A stretch of 62,000 bases of DNA. Origin: Zygnema cylindricum (taxonomy: Eukaryota; Streptophyta; Zygnematophyceae; Zygnematales; Zygnemataceae). Every line of letters starts with the position of its first letter. Position 1 is the first letter of the stretch. The notes under the pieces are model-generated. The model was not told the origin of the DNA and made no database searches. It saw nothing but the letters and a program-made list of their open reading frames with translations. This document shows, in pieces, positions 1 through 10,379 of this stretch. The stretch spans positions 1 to 62,000 of the forward strand of contig JBBHKE010000188.1 in NCBI GenBank assembly GCA_037447655.1, in the 5' to 3' direction. The position numbers and the translations under genes were made by a program.

Positions 1-540
1 ATGACTGATGCTGACTAAGCATCGGTAAGACTTTTTGTACGGACGAGTATTTGTAAATACTTGAGAAACATTTGTTTGTAGTTTAACGCATTATAAAATA
101 GTATTTCACTCTTCAATTAGTGACACGTGTAGCTCTAGGATTAGCGTAGGAATCAGTAGAGTAAGTATAACTTGTAGGACTTAGATTACTTTTGATTATA
201 ACAGTTAAGTTTATAAAAGTAATGGCAGACTGTTTTTCTGCAACTTTGACCTGATGGTGTGATCACCCTGATTGCTATTTTTGTATGAACCTACCTGGTT
301 AGTTTGAGAAGCTGTTAGTTGTTTTTGGGAAACTCAGGAGCTAATATCTTCTAGATTCCTTGGTATATTTGTCTGGAACTTTGGGAGCTTACGGTGACTA
401 TAGTATACTGCATGTTGGTGCAGTTTGAGGTGATTTATTTTACTGTGGAGTAATCTGTACTGTCTAAAACACAGCTGATTTGGGATAGTCTGTGGGTGTC
501 TTCCGTGAGTAATCCATGGCTGAAATAGGCTATGGACAAC
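1..540. other. Unannotated AT-rich DNA
   Basis: I see no coding region, RNA gene or recognisable repeat in this stretch. It is AT-rich and has no convincing open frame on either strand. Confidence 0.5.
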
Positions 541-544
541 ATAC

Positions 545-800
545 TCTAACAGACTTCAACGACATACAGGCTGGTATGACGGTGCACCTCCCTGCCGGTT
601 AGAGGTTCGATCGGACTCAATCTTGGCAGAAGTGACTTCGTCACTTCTTTGACCCGCCTGGTGCCAAGGTAGGCATGGCTCCACCACCCTCTCTCTCTTT
701 CAGTGACTACGACAAGTATGAGGGATAGAGGGGAGAGGTGGAGGCAGACCGCCTATGCTTTTTTTTTCTATTTTCACTAAACTATTTTGACCTAGAAAAT
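545..800 (-). repeat. Copia-type LTR remnant
   Basis: This stretch carries the ordered modules of the complete LTR at 3062-4064. They are a T-arm-like GGTTCGA block, a short palindrome (AGTGACTTCGTCACTTC), a GGCATGGCTCC block, CTCTCTCTTTCAGTGACTACGACAAGTATG, then GAGGCAGACCGCCT and CCTAGAAAATAC. The order and orientation match a minus-strand element. The outer edges are not clear and no internal sequence follows, so I call it a solo or truncated LTR of a related subfamily. Confidence 0.6.
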
Positions 801-1581
801 ACTTTATAAATCTAAAAATTCAATAGGGTCTTCGTGTGGATCTTGTTTTTCAACATGGCGCGGCGAGAACATTGGGGGACGTAATCCTCAAAGACTCTAC
901 AGGATCCCATGTTTCCTCGCGCGCGGCATTACATACTGGTGTTGCAGCTCGGGATGCAACGGCTTCGAAAGAACGTGACTACGCGCACCGGGACCCAGTT
1001 GATAGTTTCACACCATTTGCTTTGGAGATATTTAGGACCTTAGACTCGTCTTTCGACATCTTTTTGCGCGACTGCGGTTGACGATCTTTCGAAGTCAGAG
1101 GGTCGGGTAGCCCTTCTCCAGCTCTCATGTCGGCTTTCTACCGAAACGCATGTGTGTCGCCCTTCAACATTCCCATGCTTCGGCCATTATCCGATAGAGC
1201 ACGGTGGTGGCTGATGGCCGAGGGATGCGAGACTTACCGCCGCGCCACCCGGCGTATATAGACAATATCCATAGTTTTGATCTTTAGTTGGGCGTAGTTT
1301 GAGGCTTAAACGACTAGTTTAGTTTGTAGTATTTCATTAGTTTGGTTTTTTTGTACTTAATTTTTTTCTTTCCTTTTAGGTTTTTCATACATTTTTGTTG
1401 TGTTTTTAGTCCTTTAGGATTTTGGTCATTAACCTTTGTTGGTCATCGATACTTTTTAGTGACAATCATGTTTTGTACTTTGATGGTATTACCATCGCGT
1501 TAGTGGAAATAAAATCTTTTTCATATTGTTACAGCTTAATTGGAATAAATTGCACTAATTTAAGGTGACGTTCTATCATAC
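801..1581. other. Unannotated stretch without supported gene
   Basis: An 81-codon open frame lies at 836-1081 (+), but it shows no family motif and no neighbouring exon signals that I can defend. The rest is AT-rich with no recognised repeat. Confidence 0.4.
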
Positions 1582-1885
1582 CATAGTTAAAAGTAGCGTT
1601 TTTATCGTAGACCTTTGGTCGGTGCCTTTATCGTAAGTTTTGCTATAGGCTTTTCATGTGATCTTCTTAGATCGCTACTCGGACCAGCGCTTGTCCGATC
1701 GTCCAAATCTGACGGTTTAGATAAATCATTTTGGTCAGAATGTTTTAATTGGTCCATTTTTTGGTCTGAATGTTTTAATTGGTCCAAATAGGTCCGAATG
1801 CAATACGGGTCTTAAGGTCATATTGTATAGTTTACATACAATAGACAAATTGTATGGGCCTACTTTCACCTACTTTTGAACTATG
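1582..1885. mobile_element. hAT-like MITE M, copy M1
   Basis: The ends are inverted: CATAGTTAAAAGTAG on the left and CCTACTTTTGAACTATG on the right. The interior carries the same blocks as M2 (2320-2587) and M3 (55105-55368): GGCTTTTCATGTGATCTTCTT, GGTCTTAAGGTCATATTGTA and TATGGGCCTACTTTCACC. M1 differs by a repeated TTTTGGTC.GAATGTTTTAATTGGTCC unit. There is no coding capacity. The target duplication is weak (TATCATAC / CATTAGAC), so M1 may be older than M2. Confidence 0.65.
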
Positions 1886-2790
1886 CATTAGACGAAAAGT
1901 GGGGTAGTTTACAAAAATCCGCGATTATCCGTACCAAGCCATGCCTCTTATTTTGTTTTCATACGGAAAACAACAATACAGAGGATCTTGCCATTACTCT
2001 GCGAAGTTCTAAGAGGTAATAATGATCGTCGGATGTTCATCCGCGAGGCGTTCGCTTCATTTTTCTTTGTAGACATCAACGTACCTCAAGGAGGTGGGTT
2101 GTCAGATATAGAAAAAAATTATCGCGACACGCTGGAAGATTAGGCTACGTGTCACGATGAACAACCAACGAAAATTGAAAAAAATTTCATATGACACGCG
2201 CTTTTGAATATACAACCGAAGATATAAATGTTATTTCGTAACTCTCCTTTGTCACTCTATTTTCGGTACCTTTTGTTTGAAACACTATTTCTGTCAAAAG
2301 ACTTTCGTTATGTTCGAAACATAGTTCAAAAGTAGGCGTTTTATGGTAGGCCTTTGGTGGGCGCAAGTTGTCCTATGGGCTTTTCATGTGATCTTCTTTG
2401 ATCGCTACTTTGATCGCTAATTTGATCAGCGAACGTCAAATGAGGTTTAATTCTCTATCGAACGATGTGCAACTCAACCCTGTTAATTTTTTTTTTCATT
2501 CTACAATATGGGTCTTAAGGTCATATTGTATGTTTTCCGTACAATAACATATTGTATGGGCCTACTTTCACCTACTTTTGAACTATGGTTTGAAAACAGG
2601 AGCCCAAAAAAATGAGCTTGCGTGGAAGATCGGCGTTTGCAAAAAATATAACAACCTTCTATCATATGATGACTTACTTCGTACGCAGGTACATGGTACG
2701 CAATTGAAGATTAGACGAAAAAGTTGTCGGTACTAAAAATCTCAAGGATATTCGATATCGGATTCTAGCTTACGTCGTGCCAATCAATTT
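1886..2790. repeat. Dispersed repeat R, left copy (interrupted by M2)
   Basis: The parts 1886-2319 and 2596-2790 match 61358-61960 in order and orientation. Shared blocks include CGAAAAGTGGGGTAGTTTAC, GTTCATCCGCGAGGCGTTCG, TACGTGTCACGATG, GGACTTTCGT.ATGTTCGAAA and GCAGGTACATGGTACGCAA. The left copy contains MITE M2 at 2320-2587 and the right copy does not. No protein is evident. The outer ends of the repeat are not defined here. Confidence 0.7.
2320..2587. mobile_element. hAT-like MITE M, copy M2
   Basis: Terminal inverted repeats CATAGTTCAAAAGTAGG / CCTACTTTTGAACTATG enclose 268 bp without coding capacity. The flanks are GTTCGAAA (2312-2319) and GTTTGAAA (2588-2595), an 8-bp target duplication with one difference. 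The homologous site at 61796-61803 in repeat R has a single GTTCGAAA and no insert, so this is a true insertion. An 8-bp duplication fits hAT transposition. No transposase is present in this copy. Confidence 0.8.
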
Positions 2791-3065
2791 AGAACACGTG
2801 GTTTACAGACTCTTCGTGATGGAACATCGATGAAAGTTTGTCGCGACCTTTAAAGTTTGCCACGTCTTTTTGCCATTATGTTTCGAAATTTTGATTTCCA
2901 TTTTCAAAATCAAAATCTTACAACAAGCTTTATGTACGAATCATTAACTACCTCCGGTCGTACAGATATTTCATTCTGACTTTCCGTTTGTAGATTTTTT
3001 TCAGATTTTCAAAATCTAGACTTTAACCTATGTGGCGCTTATCATAATTGAAGAAGGTTTGTGCA

Positions 3066-3094
3066 ATTCTGTGTCCTCCATTGGACCACAGAAT
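3066..3094 (-). promoter_or_regulatory. gag AUG hairpin at LTR end (copy A)
   Basis: In sense, ATTCTGTG pairs perfectly with CACAGAAT across 13 nt. Within the 13 nt, TCC pairs with GGA after one bulged G, leaving loop AATGGA, which contains the start codon of gag (3079-3081). Confidence 0.75.
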
Positions 3095-3781
3095 ACAAGA
3101 AGCCTCTAGATAGTATTTAACTAACCCACTTCAAGCCACAACCACTGCTATCCAGGAAGGCAAAATGAGAGTTTGACTGCACCCCTATGCATCTGGACTT
3201 CCTTCAGTCCGTAGCAAAAAGAATCACTGAAAACGGCCAACCCGCCGATAAGTTATGAGTCGGCAAAAATGCCAATTTATACAAAGCTCTTTTAGAGAGA
3301 GGTGACTATCTACCAAAATTTCCTAAGTCCTAAACCTCTCCCACAACCCCTATCTACTGAAGTACGAACCAATCATATTACTGTAAAGTACATAAAGGTA
3401 CTATGGTCGATGTCCTTTCTGTACGGCTGGTGTACGATAAAGCTGATGCGTGGACGCGTGTCACTTTTCCACTCGTTCGTATATTCTCCAATTCTCGCAA
3501 CCGAATGTCATCCTTCCACGCGGCGCCACGTCATGCAACGTCCATAAAACCCAAAGTGACCATTCCGCGATCTTGGCGATGATGTGCGCCGTCGGATTAA
3601 ATCCGACATTGAATGTCGACCGTTTAAAACAAATGTCCGATTCATTTGTTTCGTGCGAAATGACGTTCGCACTAAACCTTAACAAGTTCTATGTCCGTTC
3701 GTCCATATTACAGTTAAATGGTTTCTATATTATACAACAGTTTAAATACTAATAAAACCCTATATCTCCTAACGGATTTCT

Positions 3782-3855
3782 ACGACAGAGTGGTTAGAGC
3801 TAACGGCTACGCCGCGCTTTGCCGGTCGCGGGTTCGAGTCCTGCTGGACTCAACC
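3782..3855 (+). repeat. tRNA-like module inside Copia LTR
   Basis: The stretch has an A-box-like GAGTGGTTAGAGC and a B-box-perfect GGTTCGAGTCC. GCGGG-TTCGAGT-CCTGC forms a 5-bp stem with a 7-nt loop, as in a tRNA T-arm. It is antisense to the element and resembles a class II (serine-type) tRNA, but I cannot fold a complete acceptor stem. It is likely a tRNA-derived relic or an internal Pol III promoter, not a working tRNA. Copies lie at 8205-8278 and about 13552-13625. Confidence 0.45.
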
Positions 3856-4077
3856 TTTTGTTGAGAGTGACTTAAGTCACTCTTTAGTCCTTCCTATGGA
3901 GCTGAGGCAGCCATGGCTCTACTGCTCTCTCTCTCCTTCAGTGACTACAACAAGTATGGGGGCAAGAGAGAAGAGATGGAGGCAGGCTGCCTACATGTTC
4001 TTTATATGTTTCCGCAAATTAGTTTTAGACCTAGAAAATACAAAAAAAACTATTTATTTCAACACTCCCCTTATTTT

Positions 4078-6540
4078 CTAGTCTAATTTTAACTTTTCTT
4101 TTAATCCACATTTTTCCCTATAGTATTTCAACTTTGGAGAGGGCACAGGTTTGGTCATCATGTCAGCCACCATTTCCTCATCAGATCTATATACAAGATT
4201 CACTATTTTATTCTCAACTTTTTCTCTTACAAAACTTAATCTTATGTCCAAATGTTTAGCCTTAAAATGATGTTTTGGATTGGCTACAATTGCTATGGCC
4301 GCTTGATTATCACAATATACTTCATGCACTCCCTCCTTCATATACCCCAGTTCTTCCAGCAAGGACTTGACCCACATCAACTCTTTCACAGCAGAACAAG
4401 AGGCCATGTACTCAGCCTCCATAGTGGACTGAGCAGCCACCTTTTGTTGCTTAGTGCTCCAACAGCAAGCACCTTCCCCAACATACAACATATACCCAGA
4501 AGTGCATCGTTTCTTAGGTACGTCCCCAAAACTGGCATCACTCCAAGTAGTGATGTCAGTGTGCTCCCCTCCCAAATGCAACCATAACTCTTTGGTTCCC
4601 ACCAGATATCTCATGACTCTCTTGGCTGCCTCCCAATCTCTCTTCTTAGGATCGTTAAGACTCCTAATAAGGACTCCTCCTGCTACCGCTATATCGGCAT
4701 CGTACTGTTCATAAAGAAGATCAAACTTCCAACGATCTGTCTATAAGGAATAAACTTCATAAACTCTCTCTCCTATGGACTCATCTGATAATCTAAGATT
4801 ATCACTCCTCCTTCTGCACTCCCATCACTTACTTTCTTCAAGTCCATGGGTGTGGTACAACTCTTTGCCTTTTCCATCTGGAATTTCTCAAGCATATTAC
4901 CTATTGTTTCTTTTTGAGTAAGTTTGATAATCCTTTTCCCCCTATCTTTCTCCATTTGGATCCCCAAAATGAATCTTGCCTCCCCTAAATCCTTCATATC
5001 AAATCTGCTTCTAAGATCTTTCTTTAACTTATTGGTATTTTCCGAAGATTTACTTAATGCAAACAGATCATCCACATAAATTGCAATAAAAATGATACCA
5101 TTCTCATCTTCAAACATAAAGATAGAATGGTCAGAGTTAATCCGGATATATCCCAAACCGGCGAGAAACTCATCTATTTTCTTATTCCACTCTCGGGGAG
5201 CGTGCTTCAGTCCATATAAGGACTTTATGAGCCTACAAACTTTGCTCTCTTCCCCATTCTCCACAAATCCCTCTGGTTTCCGCATGAATATTTCTTCCTC
5301 TAACTCCCCATTGATAAATGTGGTTTTAATATCCATCTGGTGAATTTCCATGTATTCCGTTGCTGCTAGACGGAGGAGAATCCTTACTGATGGGAAACGA
5401 ACAATTGGAGCAAACGTCTCCTCATAGTCAATCCCTTCTTTAAGGGTGAACCCCTTTGTTACCAAACGAGCTTTATCAATGGTATTATCTGGGTTCAATT
5501 TTAGTTAAAATACCTATTTACAGCCAATAGGTTTTCTGTCTGGGGGACAATTCGCTAGTTCCCAAGTATTTGCTTCCATGATAGAAGCCATCTCATCATT
5601 TATGGCTCTAATCCATCTGTCTTTTTCCGGGTTGTTCACTGACTCCAAGTATGACTCAGGCTCATCAGGGTGAGATAGCTTGGTTACCATATGAGCAACC
5701 TGTTTCTCTTATATCCTTTTGCTGCTCCTTCTCCCTCCCTCAAACTCTGAAGCTGGAATGGAAGGAAGTCTCGTGTTTCTCCTTACTGTCTCATCAACTC
5801 CCCTATACATGGAAGCTGGTTCCAGTTCCTTCTGTTGTGTCTCCTCGAATTCCATAGGAATATGTGAGGTGTCCGATAGATCTCTTGTATCTTGGATCTC
5901 CCCTTAATCTGCAATCAGTGTTTCACTCATTTCTTTTCCGGGAAAGACAGGGCTCTCCTCGTTTTCTGACTCAAAACGGATTTTTATCTTTTTGGTATAT
6001 TTGGAAGGGTCAAACAACTTCCTTTCATCCATGACAACTAGGTGTTTGACTAGAATAATATATTGCTTTGCTAAGTCACATACTCTATATCCCTTGACAT
6101 CCTCATCATATCCTACAAAGAATCTTGGTTTGCCCTTAGCATCTAGTTTCTAGTTTTCCTTATCCGTATCAAGACTGTAAACTTGGCTACTGAATACTTT
6201 AAGGTGTGAGATATTTGGTTTCCTTCCAACCCATCTCTCATAAGGTGTCATTCCCTTTACGGCTGAGGTAAGGACTCTATTCTTAATGTAATTGGCACAG
6301 CTCATGGCTTCTGCCCAAAGTCTCTTTCCTATTTTCTTCTCAGCGAACATACTACATACACTATCTCCTAGTGTTCGGTTCAATCTTTCAGCTACCCCAT
6401 TTTGTTCCGAGTTATATGGTACATCTTTCTGGTGTTGAACTCCCTCATCTCTCAGGTAATCCTCAAACTGGTTAGAGGTTTATTCTCCCCCATTATCACT
6501 CATTATTCTCTTAATGGGGGTTCCATGCAACTTCTCACTC
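4078..6540 (-). pseudogene. Copia A pol remnant: integrase tail, RT, RNase H
   Basis: In sense order this holds the end of the integrase core (6150-6540; motif RLWAEAMSCANYIKNRVL, then TPYERWVGRKPNISHLKVF). RT follows at 4773-5498, with EGIDYEETFAP, HQMDIKTTFINGELEEEIF, LYGLKHAPREWNK and the catalytic YVDD intact. RNase H lies at 4078-4614, with AQSTMEAEYMASCSAVKEL, DNQAAIAI and KAKHLDIRLSFVREKV. Several frameshifts and stops separate these blocks. In a working element this is one Gag-Pol polyprotein acting in cytoplasmic virus-like particles. From 4078 to about 4653 the sequence equals 8501-9076 in copy B. Confidence 0.85.
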
Positions 6541-6544
6541 TAAG

Positions 6545-7445
6545 CTTATGTCCTGGTTTTTTGAAAAAATGACAAAGACCCTTTGGGGGCCTCGGTCCTC
6601 CAAAGTGATCTCTTTCCCCTTTGTACGGTTTCTTCGGATCCTTCCCTCATCAGCCCCCTTCGTAGATAGAGCTTGAATGCTCTTTCCTCCTCTTCTAATC
6701 TTCATGGTGTTTTCCTGCACAAGTATCATCCGGACCACTGTATTCCACTTCCATGAATTGTCAGTCATTTCTTGTACTCGGTACACTATGTTCTCGTACT
6801 CGTCTAGTAACTTCATGATGAGAGTGTTAACTTTCATCTTCATTGTACCTGTCCACCCGGCACTTTCCATCTCCATATACAAACAAGAAAGATCATTACA
6901 ATAATCTAACATCTTTCCTCCTTTGTAAGTGTAACTCACTAGCTTCTGCTCAGCCAACTGGAGCTCCTGGATAGTACCAGCTCTATAGATCTCCAGCAAA
7001 CTCACCCACAACTCCTCGGCCTTGTAAATGTGAAGGTGAGGGGTGGCCAAAGCTTGAGTGAGGTGCCTTAGAAAAAAGTTCTTGGCGGACATGTTTACGT
7101 CTTCCCACATATGAGTATCGTTTTCCACAATCTTCACAACCGCCGCTCCCAATGCAGTGGCAATAGGAGTGAGGGGTTTCTCCTTCCCTTTCCCTTTTTG
7201 GACACAGTGCTATCCCCATCATCTGCCTCCTCTGCTAAAGCACTCGTTGATGCAGGAAACCTTACTCCTCCAAATCCTGGTGGAGTTCTCGAAGGTGGAC
7301 TTTTCGCTTTTCCACTGACGATACCCTAGTATTGTTTTTCGCAAAAATCCCCCCTCATCGTGGCTTCCCAATAGATGAACCCAGATCCATTGAAGGTGGG
7401 CACCCTAAAGGGTGGGCCCATAACTTGCAATTTTGTGTTCTCCAT
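6545..7445 (-). pseudogene. Copia A gag remnant
   Basis: Gag starts at the hairpin AUG (7443-7445) and continues as V.GPPFRVPTFNGSGF-like sequence. After a frameshift it runs in the frame of 6535-7152, with capsid-like helices: ENDTHMWEDVNMSAKNFFL, RHLTQALATPHLHIYKAEE, LQLAEQKLVSYTYKGGKML, VNTLIMKLLDEYENIVYRVQ. Its 3' end, with the zinc knuckle, is fused to the integrase remnant by the internal deletion. The protein would bind element RNA and form the particle shell. It is not functional here. Confidence 0.75.
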
Positions 7446-7458
7446 TGGACTACAAAAC
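7430..7458 (-). promoter_or_regulatory. gag AUG hairpin (copy A, 5' side)
   Basis: In sense, GTTTTGTA faces CACAAAAT. One stem pair has changed from C-G to T-A on both sides relative to copy 3066-3094, and one end pair is lost. The AUG is in the loop at 7443-7445. Confidence 0.6.
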
Positions 7459-8204
7459 TCAGGAACCCTCTAGATAGTTTTAACTAGCTGCTGCGTTTTC
7501 TTGTACTGCACTCAAGTGATGACGCAAATCCTTATGAATCTTACGCTACAAATTACTACCTTTCTGCCGTCACACTAATATACCAAGACTTAAAGCTTTC
7601 CGAAATCAACACTTCCCTAAAGCTTTAAACTCAGTGTATCAGCGCAGCTGCGATGTCGCACTTAGTGCATCATGGCAGCATAGCAGCGCAGCCATAACAA
7701 CGCAACATAGCAACATAGCAGTGCAGCAAACCAGCTAATCACCTAGGTCCACTACATCCTCTCCCACAACCCCTATCTACTGAAGTACGAACCAATCATA
7801 TTACTGTAAAGTACATAAAGGTACTATGGTCGATGTCCTTTCTGTACGGCTGGTGTACGATAAAGCTGATGCGTGGACGCGTGTCACTTTTCCACTCGTT
7901 CGTATATTCTCCAATTCTCGCAACCGAATGTCATCCTTCCACGCGGCGCCACGTCATGCAACGTCCATAAAACCCAAAGTGACCATTCCGCGATCTTGGC
8001 GATGATGTGCGCCGTCGGATTAAATCCGACATTGAATGTCGACCGTTTAAAACAAATGTCCGATTCATTTGTTTCGTGCGAAATGACGTTCGCACTAAAC
8101 CTTAACAAGTTCTATGTCCGTTCGTCCATATTACAGTTAAATGGTTTCTATATTATACAACAGTTTAAATACTAATAAAACCCTATATCTCCTAACGGAT
8201 TTCT

Positions 8205-8278
8205 ACGACAGAGTGGTTAGAGCTAACGGCTACGCCGCGCTTTGCCGGTCGCGGGTTCGAGTCCTGCTGGACTCAACC
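8205..8278 (+). repeat. tRNA-like module, second copy
   Basis: Identical by eye to 3782-3855 and part of the same 1.3-kb duplicated tract. It has the same GGTTCGAGTCC B-box and T-arm, antisense to the element. Confidence 0.45.
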
Positions 8279-8500
8279 TTTTGTTGAGAGTGACTTAAGT
8301 CACTCTTTAGTCCTTCCTATGGAGCTGAGGCAGCCATGGCTCTACTGCTCTCTCTCTCCTTCAGTGACTACAACAAGTATGGGGGCAAGAGAGAAGAGAT
8401 GGAGGCAGGCTGCCTACATGTTCTTTATATGTTTCCGCAAATTAGTTTTAGACCTAGAAAATACAAAAAAAACTATTTATTTCAACACTCCCCTTATTTT

Positions 8501-10230
8501 CTAGTCTAATTTTAACTTTTCTTTTAATCCACATTTTTCCCTATAGTATTTCAACTTTGGAGAGGGCACAGGTTTGGTCATCATGTCAGCCACCATTTCC
8601 TCATCAGATCTATATACAAGATTCACTATTTTATTCTCAACTTTTTCTCTTACAAAACTTAATCTTATGTCCAAATGTTTAGCCTTAAAATGATGTTTTG
8701 GATTGGCTACAATTGCTATGGCCGCTTGATTATCACAATATACTTCATGCACTCCCTCCTTCATATACCCCAGTTCTTCCAGCAAGGACTTGACCCACAT
8801 CAACTCTTTCACAGCAGAACAAGAGGCCATGTACTCAGCCTCCATAGTGGACTGAGCAGCCACCTTTTGTTGCTTAGTGCTCCAACAGCAAGCACCTTCC
8901 CCAACATACAACATATACCCAGAAGTGCATCGTTTCTTAGGTACGTCCCCAAAACTGGCATCACTCCAAGTAGTGATGTCAGTGTGCTCCCCTCCCAAAT
9001 GCAACCATAACTCTTTGGTTCCCACCAGATATCTCATGACTCTCTTGGCTGCCTCCCAATCTCTCTTCTTAGGATCATTAAGACTCCTACTGAGTACTCC
9101 AACTATGCCGCTATGTACGACCTGGTACAGTTCATAAAGTAGATCAAACTTCCTACGACCTATCAATAGGGGATAGATTTCATAAACTCTCTCTCCTCTG
9201 GACTCATCTGATCGTCTAAGATTAACTCTCCTCCTTCTACACTCCCATCAATCATTTTTTTCAAGTCCATGGGAGTGGTACAACTGTTGGCATTTTCCAT
9301 CTGGAATTTCTCAAGCATATTACCTATTGCTTCTTTTTGAGTAAGTCTGATAATCTTCTTCCCACTATCTCTCTCCATTTCGATCCCCAAAATATATTTT
9401 GCCTCCCCTGAATCCTTCATATCAAATCTGCCTCTAAGATCTTTCTTCAACCTATTGATCTTCTCTAAAGACTCACTCAACACAAGCAGACCATCCACAT
9501 AAATTGCAATAAAAATGACACCATTCTCATCTTCAAACATATAGATAGAATGGTCAGAGCTGATCCGGATATATCCTAGATCGGTGAGAAACTCATCTAG
9601 TTTCTTATTCCACTGCTGAGGAGCCTGTTAATTTCCATATAAGGATTTTATGAGCTTGCAGACTTTTCTCTCTTCTCCTTCTTCCACGAACCCATCGGGT
9701 TGCCTCATGAAAATTTCTTCCTCTAACTCAACATTATGAAAAGTTGTCTTAATGTCCATCTGGTGGATTTCCATGTCTTCCGCTGCTGCCAGACTGAGGA
9801 TAATCTTTACTGAGGGAAACTGAACAACTGGAGCAAAGGTCTCCTCATAGTCAATCCCCTCCTTTTGAGTGAACCCCTTCGCTACCAATCGAGCCTTATA
9901 TCTCTCAATGGTATTATCTGGGTTCAGTTTTAGTTTAAATACCCATTTACACCCAATAGGTTTTCTGTCTGGAGGGCAATCCGCAAATTCCCAAGTATTT
10001 TCTTCCATGATAGAAGCCATCTTATCATTTATGGCTCTAATCGATCTTTCTTTCTTTAGACTATTCACTGCCTCTGAGTAAGACTGAGGCTCATCTGGGT
10101 GAGATAACTTAGTTACCTTATGAGCCGTTTGTTTTTCCTGTATCCTTTTGCTACTCCTCCTTCCTCCCTCAAACTTTGAAGCTGGAATGGATGGAAGTTT
10201 TGGATTTCTTCTCACTATCTCATCGCCTCC
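8501..10230 (-). pseudogene. Copia B reverse transcriptase and RNase H
   Basis: The RT N-terminal half lies at about 9628-10230: GCKWVFKLKLNPDNTIERYK, ARLVAKGFTQKEGIDYEE, then HQMDIKTTFHNVELEEEIF. The second half lies at 9163-9540 and starts in the segment holding AIYVDG. The second catalytic aspartate of YVDD is Gly here (codon at 9490-9492), which should abolish polymerase activity. RNase H is at 8501-9166 with QSTMEAEYMASC, DNQAAIAI and KHLDIRLSF. A frame break separates 9540 and 9628. Confidence 0.88.
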
Positions 10231-10379
10231 CTTGTCCATGGAAGCCGGTTCTTGTCCCGCTTCTTCTATCTCCTCGAAGAACATATGAGTATGTGAGGTT
10301 TTCGGTGAGTCTCCTGTATCTTGGATCTCCCCTGAATCTGCAATCACAGTTTCACTCATGTCCCTTTCGGGAACGACCG

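Larger units (their letters stand above)
3062..4064 (-). repeat. 3' LTR of Copia A
   Basis: The sequence runs from TGCAATTCTGTG to ATTTCAACA on the plus strand, that is TGTTGAAAT...TTGCA in element sense, 1003 bp. Directly inward lies a polypurine tract (sense AAAATAAGGGGAG, 4065-4077). In sense it carries a cluster of GTAC motifs, a TATA-like GTATAAAT (3275-3282) and a CTCTCT/AGAGAG hairpin. It ends with the AUG hairpin. No 5-bp target duplication can be assigned because the other end of the array is broken. Confidence 0.9.
3062..7500 (-). mobile_element. Copia element A (defective)
   Basis: This is a minus-strand Ty1/Copia element, LTR 3062-4064 then internal 4065-7425. In sense order it reads gag, (deletion), integrase tail, RT and RNase H. 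About 950 bp corresponding to the end of the zinc knuckle, the protease and the first half of integrase are missing: the integrase stretch before 6535 runs directly into gag. Its 5' LTR is not intact. The 65 bp starting at 7426 match the LTR and are then replaced by unrelated sequence up to 7757. Confidence 0.85.
7426..8487 (-). repeat. Chimeric LTR between Copia A and B
   Basis: 7426-7490 matches the inner end of LTR A (hairpin at 7430-7458). 7491-7757 is unrelated sequence, and 7758-8487 is identical by eye to 3335-4064. The 267-bp unrelated block takes the place of about 208 bp of normal LTR. It includes GCAGCATAGCAGCGCAGC-type short repeats that also occur at 15740-15800. The structure serves as 5' LTR of A and 3' LTR of B, as expected from recombination between tandem elements or an assembly junction. 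Confidence 0.7.

Noticed and set aside
836-1081. 81-codon open frame on plus
   Set aside because: No family motif, no splice or promoter context, and frames of this length are expected by chance in the window.
3450-3752. 100-codon frame in LTR A (identical copy at 7873-8175, similar at 13071-13523)
   Set aside because: It lies in the LTR on the strand opposite to the element. Its conservation is explained by the repeated LTR, not by coding constraint.
3782-3855. A functional tRNA gene
   Set aside because: The B-box and T-arm are good, but I could not pair a full acceptor and D arm, and the copies lie in LTRs.
4252-4587. Plus-strand frames over the RNase H and RT regions
   Set aside because: They are antisense shadows of the Copia pol, whose motifs (DNQAAIAI, YVDD) are on minus.
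7500-7757. CRISPR-like or designed short repeats (AGCATAGCAGCGCAGC words)
   Set aside because: Units are irregular, without unique spacers, and the DNA is eukaryotic. It is a simple short-period repeat.
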